Assembly: GCA_031551695.1 (NCBI GenBank)
Contig: JAVBNG010000062.1
Span: 1-23,204, forward strand
Direction: 5' to 3'
Length of the DNA stretch: 23,204 bases
DNA from: JAAYCI01 sp031551695
Lineage (GTDB): Bacteria; Bacillota; Clostridia; Oscillospirales; Ruminococcaceae
How positions within the stretch are numbered: position 1 is the stretch's first letter; every line of letters begins with the position of its first letter. A program made the position numbers and the translations under genes. Positions 16,542 to 23,077 of this stretch are shown here, one piece after another. The notes under the pieces are model-generated. The model searched no databases and was not told where the DNA came from. It saw only the letters and a list, made by a program, of their open reading frames with translations.

Positions 16542-18467
16542 TCATCCGCCCGCTTCCATCAAAATGGGCAAAATCATCGGGTTGCGCTTGGTGCGTTTGT
16601 ACAGCAGGCTGCTGGCGGCCTCGCGCGCCTGGGTCTTCAGGCTGCCAATGTCGTGCCGCCCGTTTGCCAGGCTCGCCTCCAGCGATTTTTGAACGGCCAC
16701 GCGCGTTTCCTCCAGCATATCCTCGCTGTCGCGCACATACACAAAGCCCCGTGTAAACAGCTCCAGCTCCGTCAACAACTGGCCGCCGTCACAGTCCACC
16801 GTGGCGGAAAGCACTACAATCCCGTCCTGGGAGAGCAGCCTCCGGTCCCGCAGCACCACGCTGCCAACGTCACCCACGCCAAGCCCGTCCACCATCACGG
16901 CGCCGGCCTCCACGTCCTCACCCAGCTTCATGGCGTTCTGCGTCAAAATGATGCAGTTGCCCGCATCGGCAATCAAAATGTTCTTTTTGTCGATGCCCAT
17001 GCTCTCGGCCGTGCGCGCGTGGCGGATGAGATGCTTGTACTCTCCGTGCACCGGAATAAAAAATTTTGGAGACACAAGGTCTAAAATCAGCTTTTGCTCC
17101 TCCTGGCAGGCGTGGCCGGAAGCGTGCACCTCATACATTTTCTCATAAATCACTTCCGCGCCCAGGCGCAGCAAGCCGTTCACCACCCGCGTCACCATTT
17201 TCTCGTTGCCGGGAATGGGCGTGGCGGAAATGATGATGCAATCCCCCGGCCCCACGCGCACGTTGCGGTGGGAGTTGGACGCCATGCGCGACAAGGCGCT
17301 AAGCGCCTCGCCCTGGCTGCCCGTGGTAATCAGCACAATCTGCTCCGGCGGGAATTTGTTGATCTGGTCAATGTCCACCAGCACATTGTCCGGCACCTTC
17401 AAATAACCCAGTTCCATGGCCATTTGGGTGTTGTTCACCATGCTGCGGCCCGAAATGGCCACCTTGCGCCCGCAGCCCACGGCCAAATCGACGATGTGCT
17501 GGATGCGGTACAGGTTCGAGGCAAAGGTTGCAATGATGATGCGCTGGCGGTCGGCCTTGCTGAACAGGGCCTGCAGGCCCTCGTTCACCTTGCTTTCGCT
17601 CATGGCCATGCCCGGGCGTTCGCTGTTGGTGGAGTCGCTCAGCAGCGCCAGCACACCGGCGTTGCCGTATTCGGCCAGGGTGGCAAGGTCGGTAACCGTG
17701 CCGGAAACCGGCGTGTAGTCTATTTTATAATCCCCCGTGTGCACCACAACGCCCGCCGGGCAGGTGATGGCAAAGGCCACCGCGTCCGGAATGGAGTGGT
17801 TCACGTTGATGGGGTCAAAAGAGAAGCACCCTGCAGTGAATTTTTCCTTCGGCACAATCAGGTGCGTTTTTGCCATGGAGCGCAGGCCGTGCTCCTCCAG
17901 CTTATTGTTGATAAGGCCGATGGTAAGCTTTGTGGCGTAAATGGGCGCGTTCACTTCACGCAGCAGGTACGGGATGGCCCCGATGTGGTCTTCGTGCCCG
18001 TGGGTGATGACCACCGCGCGGATCTTTTCGCGGTTTTGCTCAATAAAGGCAAAATCCGGGATGACCAAATCCACGCCAAACATATCGCTGTCCGGGAACA
18101 GGCTGCCACAGTCCACAATCACCATGTCGCCGCCACACTCATATACGGTCAGGTTTTTACCAATTTCGCCCACACCGCCAAGTGGATAAATGCGCAGTTC
18201 CGGCAGTGCCGCCTCCGGCGCGCGGCGCTGGGCAAAAAAGTCCGGCTTCCTGCCCGCCTGTTTTGCCGGCTGTCGCGGCTGCCGCGGCTGCTGCGCCGGC
18301 TGTTTGGCCGCTTGTTTTGCGGCCTGTTTTGCAGGTGGCCTCCCCGGTTTTTTTGCCAAGGGCGCTTTCGGCGCTGCTGTGGCTTCTTTCGTGGCCGCCA
18401 CCGGCCCGCGCCGTACGCGTTTCTCGCCGCGCGGCGCGGATTTCTGGTCGTTTTGTTTTTCTGTCAT
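16542..18467 (-). CDS. rnj: Ribonuclease J with a basic repeat-rich N-terminal extension
   Basis: 641 residues. A 5'-3' exonuclease and endonuclease of the metallo-beta-lactamase/beta-CASP family, central to Firmicutes mRNA decay and rRNA maturation. The catalytic zinc motif is HGHEDH (156-161); also visible are LLSDSTNSERPG, the beta-CASP region with ITTGSQGE, and PVHGEYKHL near the later ligands. Typical RNase J has about 555 residues and begins near LRIYPLGGVGEIGKN (here residue 91). The first 90 or so residues are an extra Lys/Ala/Gln/Pro-rich low-complexity arm with repeats such as AKQAAKQAAKQ. The ATG at 18467 has GGAGG (18473-18477) at 5 nt, which rejects a longer in-frame start at 18518. 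Confidence 0.95.
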   Translation of the reverse strand: MTEKQNDQKSAPRGEKRVRRGPVAATKEATAAPKAPLAKKPGRPPAKQAAKQAAKQPAQQPRQPRQPAKQAGRKPDFFAQRRAPEAALPELRIYPLGGVGEIGKNLTVYECGGDMVIVDCGSLFPDSDMFGVDLVIPDFAFIEQNREKIRAVVITHGHEDHIGAIPYLLREVNAPIYATKLTIGLINNKLEEHGLRSMAKTHLIVPKEKFTAGCFSFDPINVNHSIPDAVAFAITCPAGVVVHTGDYKIDYTPVSGTVTDLATLAEYGNAGVLALLSDSTNSERPGMAMSESKVNEGLQALFSKADRQRIIIATFASNLYRIQHIVDLAVGCGRKVAISGRSMVNNTQMAMELGYLKVPDNVLVDIDQINKFPPEQIVLITTGSQGEALSALSRMASNSHRNVRVGPGDCIIISATPIPGNEKMVTRVVNGLLRLGAEVIYEKMYEVHASGHACQEEQKLILDLVSPKFFIPVHGEYKHLIRHARTAESMGIDKKNILIADAGNCIILTQNAMKLGEDVEAGAVMVDGLGVGDVGSVVLRDRRLLSQDGIVVLSATVDCDGGQLLTELELFTRGFVYVRDSEDMLEETRVAVQKSLEASLANGRHDIGSLKTQAREAASSLLYKRTKRNPMILPILMEAGG

Positions 18468-18651
18468 TGTTTCCTCCGCATTACAAAAAACCCGGCGCTG
18501 CCCTTCTTGCGGCAACACCTAAGCCGCCCCCTGTTTGGGGGCTTGTATTTGCATGTATTTTTGCCATAAATTATACGCAGGAATGCGCCAAGCGCGGTTT
18601 CCTGCTATTTCAAGCGCGCCGTAGCAGGCCCGCTTAATTTCATAGAAAGCT
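18468..18651 (-). promoter_or_regulatory. Long structured 5' leader of rnj
   Basis: If transcription starts from the promoter below, the rnj mRNA has a leader of about 184 nt. It holds one hairpin with CCTGCTA/TAGCAGG plus flanking GCGG/CCGC (18594-18633). A second has CCCCC/GGGGG with AAG/CTT (18521-18544), and a competing GCGGC/GCCGC pairing (18509-18527) shares bases with it. A run of six T lies just before the ribosome site (plus-strand A run at 18485-18490). No ORF is supported here. Confidence 0.45.
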
Positions 18652-18657
18652 ATTTAT

Positions 18658-18686
18658 AGTCTACGGCCTCTTTGCGTTTTTGTCAA
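18658..18686 (-). promoter_or_regulatory. Predicted sigma-A promoter for rnj
   Basis: On the minus strand TTGACA (18686-18681), a 17-nt spacer and TAGACT (18663-18658). The -35 is perfect and the -10 keeps the key TA...T positions. A TATAAT at about 18573-18578 on the same strand has no matching -35. The promoter is divergent from the T-box promoter 43 bp away. Confidence 0.5.
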
Positions 18687-18728
18687 TATGCGTAGGGCTT
18701 TTACCACTGTTTGCCACCACATTGTGTG

Positions 18729-18757
18729 TTGACAGATTCCACCCCGGGTGCTATAAT
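18729..18757 (+). promoter_or_regulatory. Consensus sigma-A promoter of the trpB T-box unit
   Basis: TTGACA (18729-18734), exactly 17 nt, TATAAT (18752-18757): a perfect consensus. Transcription should begin near 18764, directly ahead of the T-box leader. Confidence 0.92.
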
Positions 18758-18763
18758 CGCAAC

Positions 18764-19055
18764 CAAGTAAAACCGTTGACTGGGAAGAGTAGTTTTTGAA
18801 AGCGGGTTCCAGAGAGTGCTTCACCGGTGGAAGAAGCGCACCCTGCGCAAAATGAATGGCCCCGGGAGGGCGGCCCGAAACCGTGGTGACACGCGGGAGT
18901 AGTAGCCGACGGGACAGCCACATCCGTTACCAAGGTGGCGCGCATCTGTTTTTCATGTGCGTAAAGTGGGCGTTCCTGTTGTAAAGCAGGCGCCAAATTG
19001 GGTGGTACCGCAGGAGTTTCTCTTGTCCCATAGTGGACAGGGGTTATTTTTTTGC
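18764..19055 (+). promoter_or_regulatory. T-box leader, tRNA-Trp specific (specifier UGG)
   Basis: A tRNA-sensing transcription antitermination leader. Stem I elements appear in order: GGGAAGAGTAG (18782-18792), AGAGAGTGC (18811-18819) and GGTGGAAG (18826-18833). The specifier loop reads GAATGGCC, with codon TGG (18857-18859) in the expected place. The T-box core AATTGGGTGGTACCGC lies at 18997-19012, and a terminator follows. Uncharged tRNA-Trp should stabilise the antiterminator and allow transcription of trpB. The Trp specifier agrees with the downstream tryptophan synthase gene, which independently supports the reading. Confidence 0.95.
19020..19053 (+). terminator. T-box regulated intrinsic terminator
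   Basis: CTTGTCC (19022-19028) pairs with GGACAGG (19035-19041), extended by neighbouring pairs. The T-rich tract TTATTTTTTT (19044-19053) follows. This is the terminator alternative to the T-box antiterminator. Confidence 0.88.
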
Positions 19056-19070
19056 ATAAATTTGCATAAA
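19051..19070 (+). repeat. Perfect 10-bp tandem duplication
   Basis: TTTGCATAAA occurs twice back to back (19051-19060 and 19061-19070), starting inside the terminator T tract. No function is evident. Confidence 0.8.
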
Positions 19071-19083
19071 ATGGAGGCTGAAT

Positions 19084-19134
19084 ATGGTTTTGCCGGGTAC
19101 ACGATGGCGGTTCATCACGGGCCATGCAGCATAA
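19084..19134 (+). CDS. Possible 16-residue leader peptide with one Trp codon ahead of trpB
   Basis: A small ORF encoding MVLPGTRWRFITGHAA. GGAGG (19073-19077) lies exactly 6 nt before the ATG, a better ribosome site than that of trpB itself. It lies wholly between the T-box terminator and trpB; its stop is 28 nt before the trpB ATG. The single Trp codon is TGG at 19105-19107. The layout recalls the rtpLP leader peptide downstream of the Trp T-box in the Bacillus rtpA operon, but the peptide is not homologous as far as I can see. It could control trpB translation through ribosome position. It could also be chance. A different in-frame ORF (19071-19166) that overlaps the trpB start lacks a ribosome site. 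Confidence 0.45.
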   Translation: MVLPGTRWRFITGHAA

Positions 19135-19162
19135 AATATTACAGGAATAGGATGAATCCATT

Positions 19163-20530
19163 ATGAAAATTCCAAATAAACTGTACCTTGGCGAAGACAA
19201 GGTGCCGCAGCAATGGTATAACCTGCGCGCCGACATGCCCGAAAAGCCGGCTCCCCTTTTGAACCCGGCAACGGGCAAGCCGGTGACGCTGGACGATATC
19301 CGCCCGGTGTTCTGCGACGAGCTGGCAAAGCAGGAGCTGGACGACACCACCGCTTATTTCGACATTCCCGGCGAAGTGATGGACTTTTACCGCATGTTCC
19401 GCCCGTCGCCGCTGGTGCGGGCCTACTCGCTGGAAAAAGCCCTGGACACCCCGGCAAAAATCTATTACAAATTCGAGGGCAACAACACCTCCGGCAGCCA
19501 CAAGCTGAACAGCGCCGTAGCACAGGCCTACTACGCCAAACAGCAGGGCCTGAAGGGCCTCACCACCGAGACCGGCGCGGGCCAGTGGGGCACGGCACTT
19601 TCCATGGCCTGCGGCGTATATGGCCTCGACCTCACAGTGTATATGGTAAAGGTAAGCGCCGAGCAAAAGCCCCAGCGCAAAACCCTGATGGAAGTGTACA
19701 ACGCCAACGTCATTCCCAGCCCCAGCAACACCACGGAAGTGGGCCGCAAAATCCTGGCGGAAATGCCGGACACCGGCGGCAGCCTTGGCTGCGCCATCTC
19801 CGAGGCGGTGGAAAAAGCCGTCTCCACCGAGGGCTACAAATACGTGCTGGGCAGCGTTTTGAACCAGGTGCTGCTGCACCAAAGCATCATTGGTTTGGAG
19901 GCCAAAACCGCCATGGACCAGCTGGAGGAATACCCCGATATCGTCATCGGCTGCGCGGGCGGCGGCTCCAACCTCGGCGGTCTCATCTCTGCCTATATGA
20001 AGGACCGCCTCACCGGCAAGGCAAATCCCTATTTCATCGCTGTGGAGCCCGCCTCCTGCCCCAGCCTGACCTGCGGCAAATACGCCTACGACTTCTGTGA
20101 CACGGGCAAAACCACGCCCCTTGCCAAAATGTACACCCTTGGGTGCGACTATATCCCCTCGGCCAACCACGCCGGCGGCCTGCGCTACCACGGCATGTCG
20201 CCCATCGTGTCACAGCTGTACCACGACGGCTTTTTAGATGAAGCCCGCAGCGTAAGCCAGACGAAAGTGTTCGACGCGGCGGTGCTGTTCGCCCGCAACG
20301 AGGGGCTGTTCCCCGCGCCGGAAAGCTGCCACGCCATTCGCGCCGCGCTGGACGAAGCCATCAAATGCAAGGAGAGCGGCGAGGCGAAAACCATCCTCTT
20401 TGGCCTCACCGGCACCGGCTATTTCGACATGAGCGCCTACCGTTCCTATCTCGACCACGACATGCAGGATTTTGTGCCCACAGACGAAGAATTGCAGGCT
20501 TCTTTCGCCCGCCTGCCGCAAATCGGTTAA
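19163..20530 (+). CDS. trpB: Stand-alone tryptophan synthase beta chain, TrpB2 type
   Basis: 455 residues, longer than classical TrpB1 (about 400) and matching the TrpB2 branch. A PLP enzyme that joins indole and L-serine to tryptophan. The PLP lysine is K114 in TSGSHKLNSA; the catalytic Glu is E136 in ETGAGQWG (the W is typical of TrpB2, where TrpB1 has H); the phosphate-binding loop is CAGGGSNLGG. No trpA or other trp gene is adjacent, so indole from outside the cell or from other enzymes may be the substrate. The ATG at 19163 follows AGGA about 10 nt upstream. The unit has its own Trp T-box and a terminator downstream, so it appears monocistronic. Confidence 0.95.
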   Translation: MKIPNKLYLGEDKVPQQWYNLRADMPEKPAPLLNPATGKPVTLDDIRPVFCDELAKQELDDTTAYFDIPGEVMDFYRMFRPSPLVRAYSLEKALDTPAKIYYKFEGNNTSGSHKLNSAVAQAYYAKQQGLKGLTTETGAGQWGTALSMACGVYGLDLTVYMVKVSAEQKPQRKTLMEVYNANVIPSPSNTTEVGRKILAEMPDTGGSLGCAISEAVEKAVSTEGYKYVLGSVLNQVLLHQSIIGLEAKTAMDQLEEYPDIVIGCAGGGSNLGGLISAYMKDRLTGKANPYFIAVEPASCPSLTCGKYAYDFCDTGKTTPLAKMYTLGCDYIPSANHAGGLRYHGMSPIVSQLYHDGFLDEARSVSQTKVFDAAVLFARNEGLFPAPESCHAIRAALDEAIKCKESGEAKTILFGLTGTGYFDMSAYRSYLDHDMQDFVPTDEELQASFARLPQIG

Positions 20531-20542
20531 CAAAATTGTCAT

Positions 20543-20571
20543 TTGACCCAAGGTGCCGGGAATGGTATGAT
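20543..20571 (+). promoter_or_regulatory. Predicted sigma-A promoter for the lipoprotein gene, nested in the trpB terminator
   Basis: TTGACC (20543-20548), 17-nt spacer, TATGAT (20566-20571) with an extended TGG just before the -10. The spacer is the upstream arm of the trpB terminator and the -10 is its loop. Transcription would start within the downstream arm, so the new transcript would not form the terminator. Confidence 0.65.
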
Positions 20572-20588
20572 GTTCCCGGCATCTTTTT
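20551..20588 (+). terminator. Intrinsic terminator after trpB
   Basis: TGCCGGGAA (20554-20562) and TTCCCGGCA (20573-20581) pair perfectly. Pairing extends outward to about 12 pairs, with a 10-nt loop and a TTTTT tract (20584-20588). It lies about 20 nt after the trpB stop. Confidence 0.92.
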
Positions 20589-20622
20589 ATGTAAGAAAGC
20601 AAAATTTCCGGAGGTATCCTTC

Positions 20623-21543
20623 ATGAATTCACTAAAAAAAATCGCCGCCGCTGTGCTGGCCGCCGCCATGCTGGCCATGTTCGCGGCCTGCTCGCAGCAA
20701 GCTTCTTCCGGCGGGGCGGGCGGCTCGTCTGCCGAAAGCGCGCCGGAAAGCACCGCCGAAGCATCATCCGCCGCCAGTTCTGAAAAAACACCCGTCCCCA
20801 CCGACCCGGACGAAATCCTTACGAAAGCGCGCGAAGCGGCCACTACGATAAACAGCTACAGCGCCATTGTGGAAACAGACATGAACATGTCTGTTTCCGG
20901 CCAGGATGTGGAGACCGCCACAAAGTCGAAAATGACCGTGTTTACAGACCCGCTGAAAATGAAAATGACCGGCGAGACCCAAATGGCCGACCAGGCCATT
21001 CCCACCGAAGTGTACGCCCAGCAGGACGGCGACACGCTGAATATGTACATCCAGACAAACGGCCAATGGTATGTGCAGCAGGTGGATGCCGCCACGCTGA
21101 ACAGTGCCGGCATGAACACCGGCGCCGAAGCCGCCAATTACCTGAAAGCCATGGAAACCCCCACCATCGAAGGGGAAGAGGTGATGAACGGGTCGAACTG
21201 CGTCAAACTGTCGGGCATGGTGTCCGGCTCGAACCCGGACGCCCGTGAAGTGCTGCAAAACAACGCCTCTTTTGCCCAAATGCAGCAAATGGGCGCGGAC
21301 ACCACCGCCGCGCTGGACAATTTCCAGATGCCTGTCACATTTTGGGTCAACACGGAAACCTACTATGTGGTACGCATGGAATCCACCGCCACGGAATCGA
21401 TGAACACCCTCATCGGCGAGCTCCTTCCCGGCAGCGGCGTAACCCTGTTTCATATGACCTACGATTTTATTAATATCAACAACGCGATCGACTTCACCAT
21501 CCCCACCGCGGCCACTGAAACCACCGGCGAAGCCGCGGCGTAA
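20623..21543 (+). CDS. Secreted lipoprotein of unknown function
   Basis: 306 residues. A signal peptide with Lys residues and a hydrophobic core ends at a lipobox FAAC (Cys at residue 22), then a Ser/Ala/Gly/Glu-rich linker (about 25-60). It is therefore probably lipid-anchored on the outer face of the membrane. The remaining 240 residues read as an antiparallel beta-rich protein with phrases such as INSYSAIVETDMNMSVSG and PLKMKMTGETQMA. This pattern resembles the LolA/LppX-like lipoproteins of Firmicutes (the DUF6612 type), but I infer this from style and cannot confirm it. GGAGG lies 8 nt before the ATG; the frame is open further upstream, but that part overlaps trpB. Expression is likely from the nested promoter. 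Confidence 0.88.
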   Translation: MNSLKKIAAAVLAAAMLAMFAACSQQASSGGAGGSSAESAPESTAEASSAASSEKTPVPTDPDEILTKAREAATTINSYSAIVETDMNMSVSGQDVETATKSKMTVFTDPLKMKMTGETQMADQAIPTEVYAQQDGDTLNMYIQTNGQWYVQQVDAATLNSAGMNTGAEAANYLKAMETPTIEGEEVMNGSNCVKLSGMVSGSNPDAREVLQNNASFAQMQQMGADTTAALDNFQMPVTFWVNTETYYVVRMESTATESMNTLIGELLPGSGVTLFHMTYDFININNAIDFTIPTAATETTGEAAA

Positions 21544-21565
21544 CCGCTTGTATTACAATAAAATT

Positions 21566-21676
21566 TGAGTATACCGTCAGCGCCTGTGGTGAAAGCTATA
21601 CGGTCAATTACCGGGGCTATGCCTTCAACGCATACGCCGGAAACTGGGTCCAATCTTTCGGCCTGCAATGACCTGC
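21566..21676 (+). pseudogene. Possible gene remnant (about 35 codons, no start)
   Basis: Downstream of the lipoprotein stop, and in a different frame, a stretch reads EYTVSACGESYTVNYRGYAF and then NAYAGNWVQSFGLQ before a TGA (21674-21676). The composition is protein-like, with mixed aromatic and polar residues and codons like those of the neighbours. There is no ATG, GTG or TTG start and no ribosome site. It could be the surviving tail of a decayed gene or a frameshifted extension of the lipoprotein gene. Chance is also possible. Confidence 0.3.
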
Positions 21677-21690
21677 CTGAAAAAACACGC

Positions 21691-21725
21691 AGAAGCCCGC
21701 TGTTAAATAGCGGGCTTCTTTGCAT
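21691..21725. terminator. Bidirectional intrinsic terminator between the lipoprotein gene and trxB
   Basis: AGAAGCCCGCT (21691-21701) and AGCGGGCTTCT (21709-21719) pair perfectly over 11 bp with a 7-nt loop. On the plus strand a T-rich stretch follows. On the minus strand a run of T follows a few bases later (plus-strand A run at 21680-21685). It serves the two convergent genes. Confidence 0.88.
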
Positions 21726-21810
21726 TTGTTCTTCTATGAATACCCAACAGATTAACAACCGACACTTTAGCAACGTCCAATATCAGGCGCACCGTTGCCC
21801 ACAAGACGCC

Positions 21811-22710
21811 TCATCCGTTGCAATACTCGGCCGCGGCCACGGCGGCCACGGCGCCGTCGCAGGCAGCCGTCACAATTTGCCGCAGAGGCTTTTTGCGGAT
21901 ATCCCCCGCCACCCACACACCGGCAAACGGTGTGGTGCAGTCTTCACCGGCTTCCACATATCCCTCCGGCGAAAGGGGCAGCATGCCTTTATAAAGGGCT
22001 GTCTCCGGCTCCACTCCCACCGCCACAAACACGCCGTCCACCGGAATATCCTTTTCCCCATCCGGCGTGCGCACCCGTAGGACCGTCACCTTGTTTTCGC
22101 CCTTCACCGCCACAACGTCCGCTTCCATCACCATTTCCACGTTGGCGCGGGCGCGCACGGCGTCCTGCTTCGCCTTGCCGGCGCGGAAGGTGTCCCGCCG
22201 GTGCACAAGGTACACCTTTTCACAGTTGTTCGCCAAAAACAACGCATCTGTAAGGGCGGTGTCGCCGCCGCCCACCACAGCCACCGTTTTCCCGCGGAAA
22301 AACGCCGCATCGCAAGTGGCACAGTAAGATACTCCTCTGCCGGTATATTCCGCCTCACCCGGGCAGCCCAGCTTGCGCCGGGTGGCGCCGCCAGCCACAA
22401 TCATGGTGCGCCCTTCATACACACGCTCACTGGTTGTCACCCGCTTCACTTCGCCGTCCATTTCAATGGCGGTCACTTCTTCAAAGCACACTTCCGCCCC
22501 CTGGCTGGTGGCGTGGTTGTACAGGTTTCCTGCAAAATCCACGCCGTCTACGCCCTGCACGCCGGGGTAATTGTCCACTTCGCTTGTCAGCGACACCTGC
22601 CCGCCGTAGGACGCCTTGTCAAACACCAACACGGAAACACCCGCCCGCGCGGCGTAAATGGCTGCGGTAAGCCCGGCCGGGCCCGCACCGATCACCAATA
22701 CATCTGTCAT
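21811..22710 (-). CDS. trxB: Thioredoxin-disulfide reductase
   Basis: 299 residues, usual length. An FAD enzyme that passes electrons from NADPH to thioredoxin. FAD-binding GAGPAG (8-13); redox-active CATC (Cys130, Cys133); the NAD(P)H domain has GGGDTA (147-152) and HRRDTFR (170-176), the arginine-rich motif typical of NADPH preference; the C-terminal FAD motif is VAGDIRKKPLRQIVTAACDG. AAGGAGG lies 5 nt before the ATG. It is a single gene, with its own promoter region and a shared terminator downstream. The partner thioredoxin gene is not in the window. Confidence 0.96.
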   Translation of the reverse strand: MTDVLVIGAGPAGLTAAIYAARAGVSVLVFDKASYGGQVSLTSEVDNYPGVQGVDGVDFAGNLYNHATSQGAEVCFEEVTAIEMDGEVKRVTTSERVYEGRTMIVAGGATRRKLGCPGEAEYTGRGVSYCATCDAAFFRGKTVAVVGGGDTALTDALFLANNCEKVYLVHRRDTFRAGKAKQDAVRARANVEMVMEADVVAVKGENKVTVLRVRTPDGEKDIPVDGVFVAVGVEPETALYKGMLPLSPEGYVEAGEDCTTPFAGVWVAGDIRKKPLRQIVTAACDGAVAAVAAAEYCNG

Positions 22711-22755
22711 ATCTGCCTCCTTAAGGTTTTGCCCCGCAGAATTGCCGTTTTTTCT

Positions 22756-22784
22756 ATTATACTATAAATAAACATCAGAATCAT
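22756..22784 (-). promoter_or_regulatory. Probable trxB promoter
   Basis: On the minus strand a perfect TATAAT (22761-22756) lies 45 nt before the trxB ATG in AT-rich DNA. The -35 match at 17 nt is poor (ATGATT), so only the -10 is well supported. Confidence 0.45.
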
Positions 22785-22857
22785 GTCGCATTTTTGTACG
22801 TTTATATGATGTATTTTTAAATAGCTATGATAATTTGGAGAAAATTTTAAAAAAGTG

Positions 22858-22886
22858 TTGACAAACCGACATTTCAACATTATAAT
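22858..22886 (+). promoter_or_regulatory. Consensus sigma-A promoter of the flgE unit
   Basis: TTGACA (22858-22863), exactly 17 nt, TATAAT (22881-22886). The A/T-rich stretch AAAATTTTAAAAAA just upstream could act as an UP element. Transcription should start near 22893. Confidence 0.9.
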
Positions 22887-22893
22887 ATGTCCA

Positions 22894-23060
22894 GTTCGGA
22901 ACCTAGTGAGAATATGGACTGTTGCCGCTGAGGAAAAAAGCTGGACCTAATGCAGGAAGTTTTTTGAACCCCGACTGACTTGACGGGTTCACAGCCGGTA
23001 TCAATATCCTTATTCTCAAGTGCATGGCGTATGCGGCGCCGGCGCTTATTTTGTTGTTTC
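22894..23060 (+). ncRNA. Structured leader RNA upstream of flgE (candidate cis-regulatory RNA)
   Basis: About 185 nt separate the promoter from flgE. A closing helix pairs TGAGAATA with TATTCTCA (22907-22914 / 23011-23018) and continues with GGA/TCC across a T-T mismatch. Inside, GTTG/CAAT, CCG/CGG and CTG/CAG form a second, interrupted helix. Two hairpins follow: AAAAAAG-CTG/CAG-GAAG-TTTTTT around CCTAATG, and GAACCC/GGGTTC (about 22965-22990). After the closing helix, overlapping GC palindromes (GGCG/CGCC and GCGCCGGCGC, 23026-23044) precede a T-rich stretch, like a weak terminator. I do not recognise a named class: the conserved c-di-GMP-I and c-di-GMP-II sequences are not present. Confidence 0.5.
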
Positions 23061-23077
23061 AAAAAAGGAGAATTGAT

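Noticed and set aside
18957..19166. 69-residue ORF running through the T-box core and ending at the trpB start
   Set aside because: Its start lies inside the T-box RNA and has no ribosome site; the T-box explains the sequence. The small ORF at 19084 with GGAGG is the better candidate.
19139..20191. 350-residue open frame on the minus strand opposite trpB
   Set aside because: Antisense shadow of trpB: low-complexity Gly/Val/His-rich translation, no motif, and TrpB motifs are intact on the other strand.
22894..23060. c-di-GMP riboswitch for flgE
   Set aside because: Expected from biology, but I find neither the class I GCACAGGGCAAACC/GCAAAGCC elements nor the class II GGGCACUUGA/GUGCAACCGACC elements.
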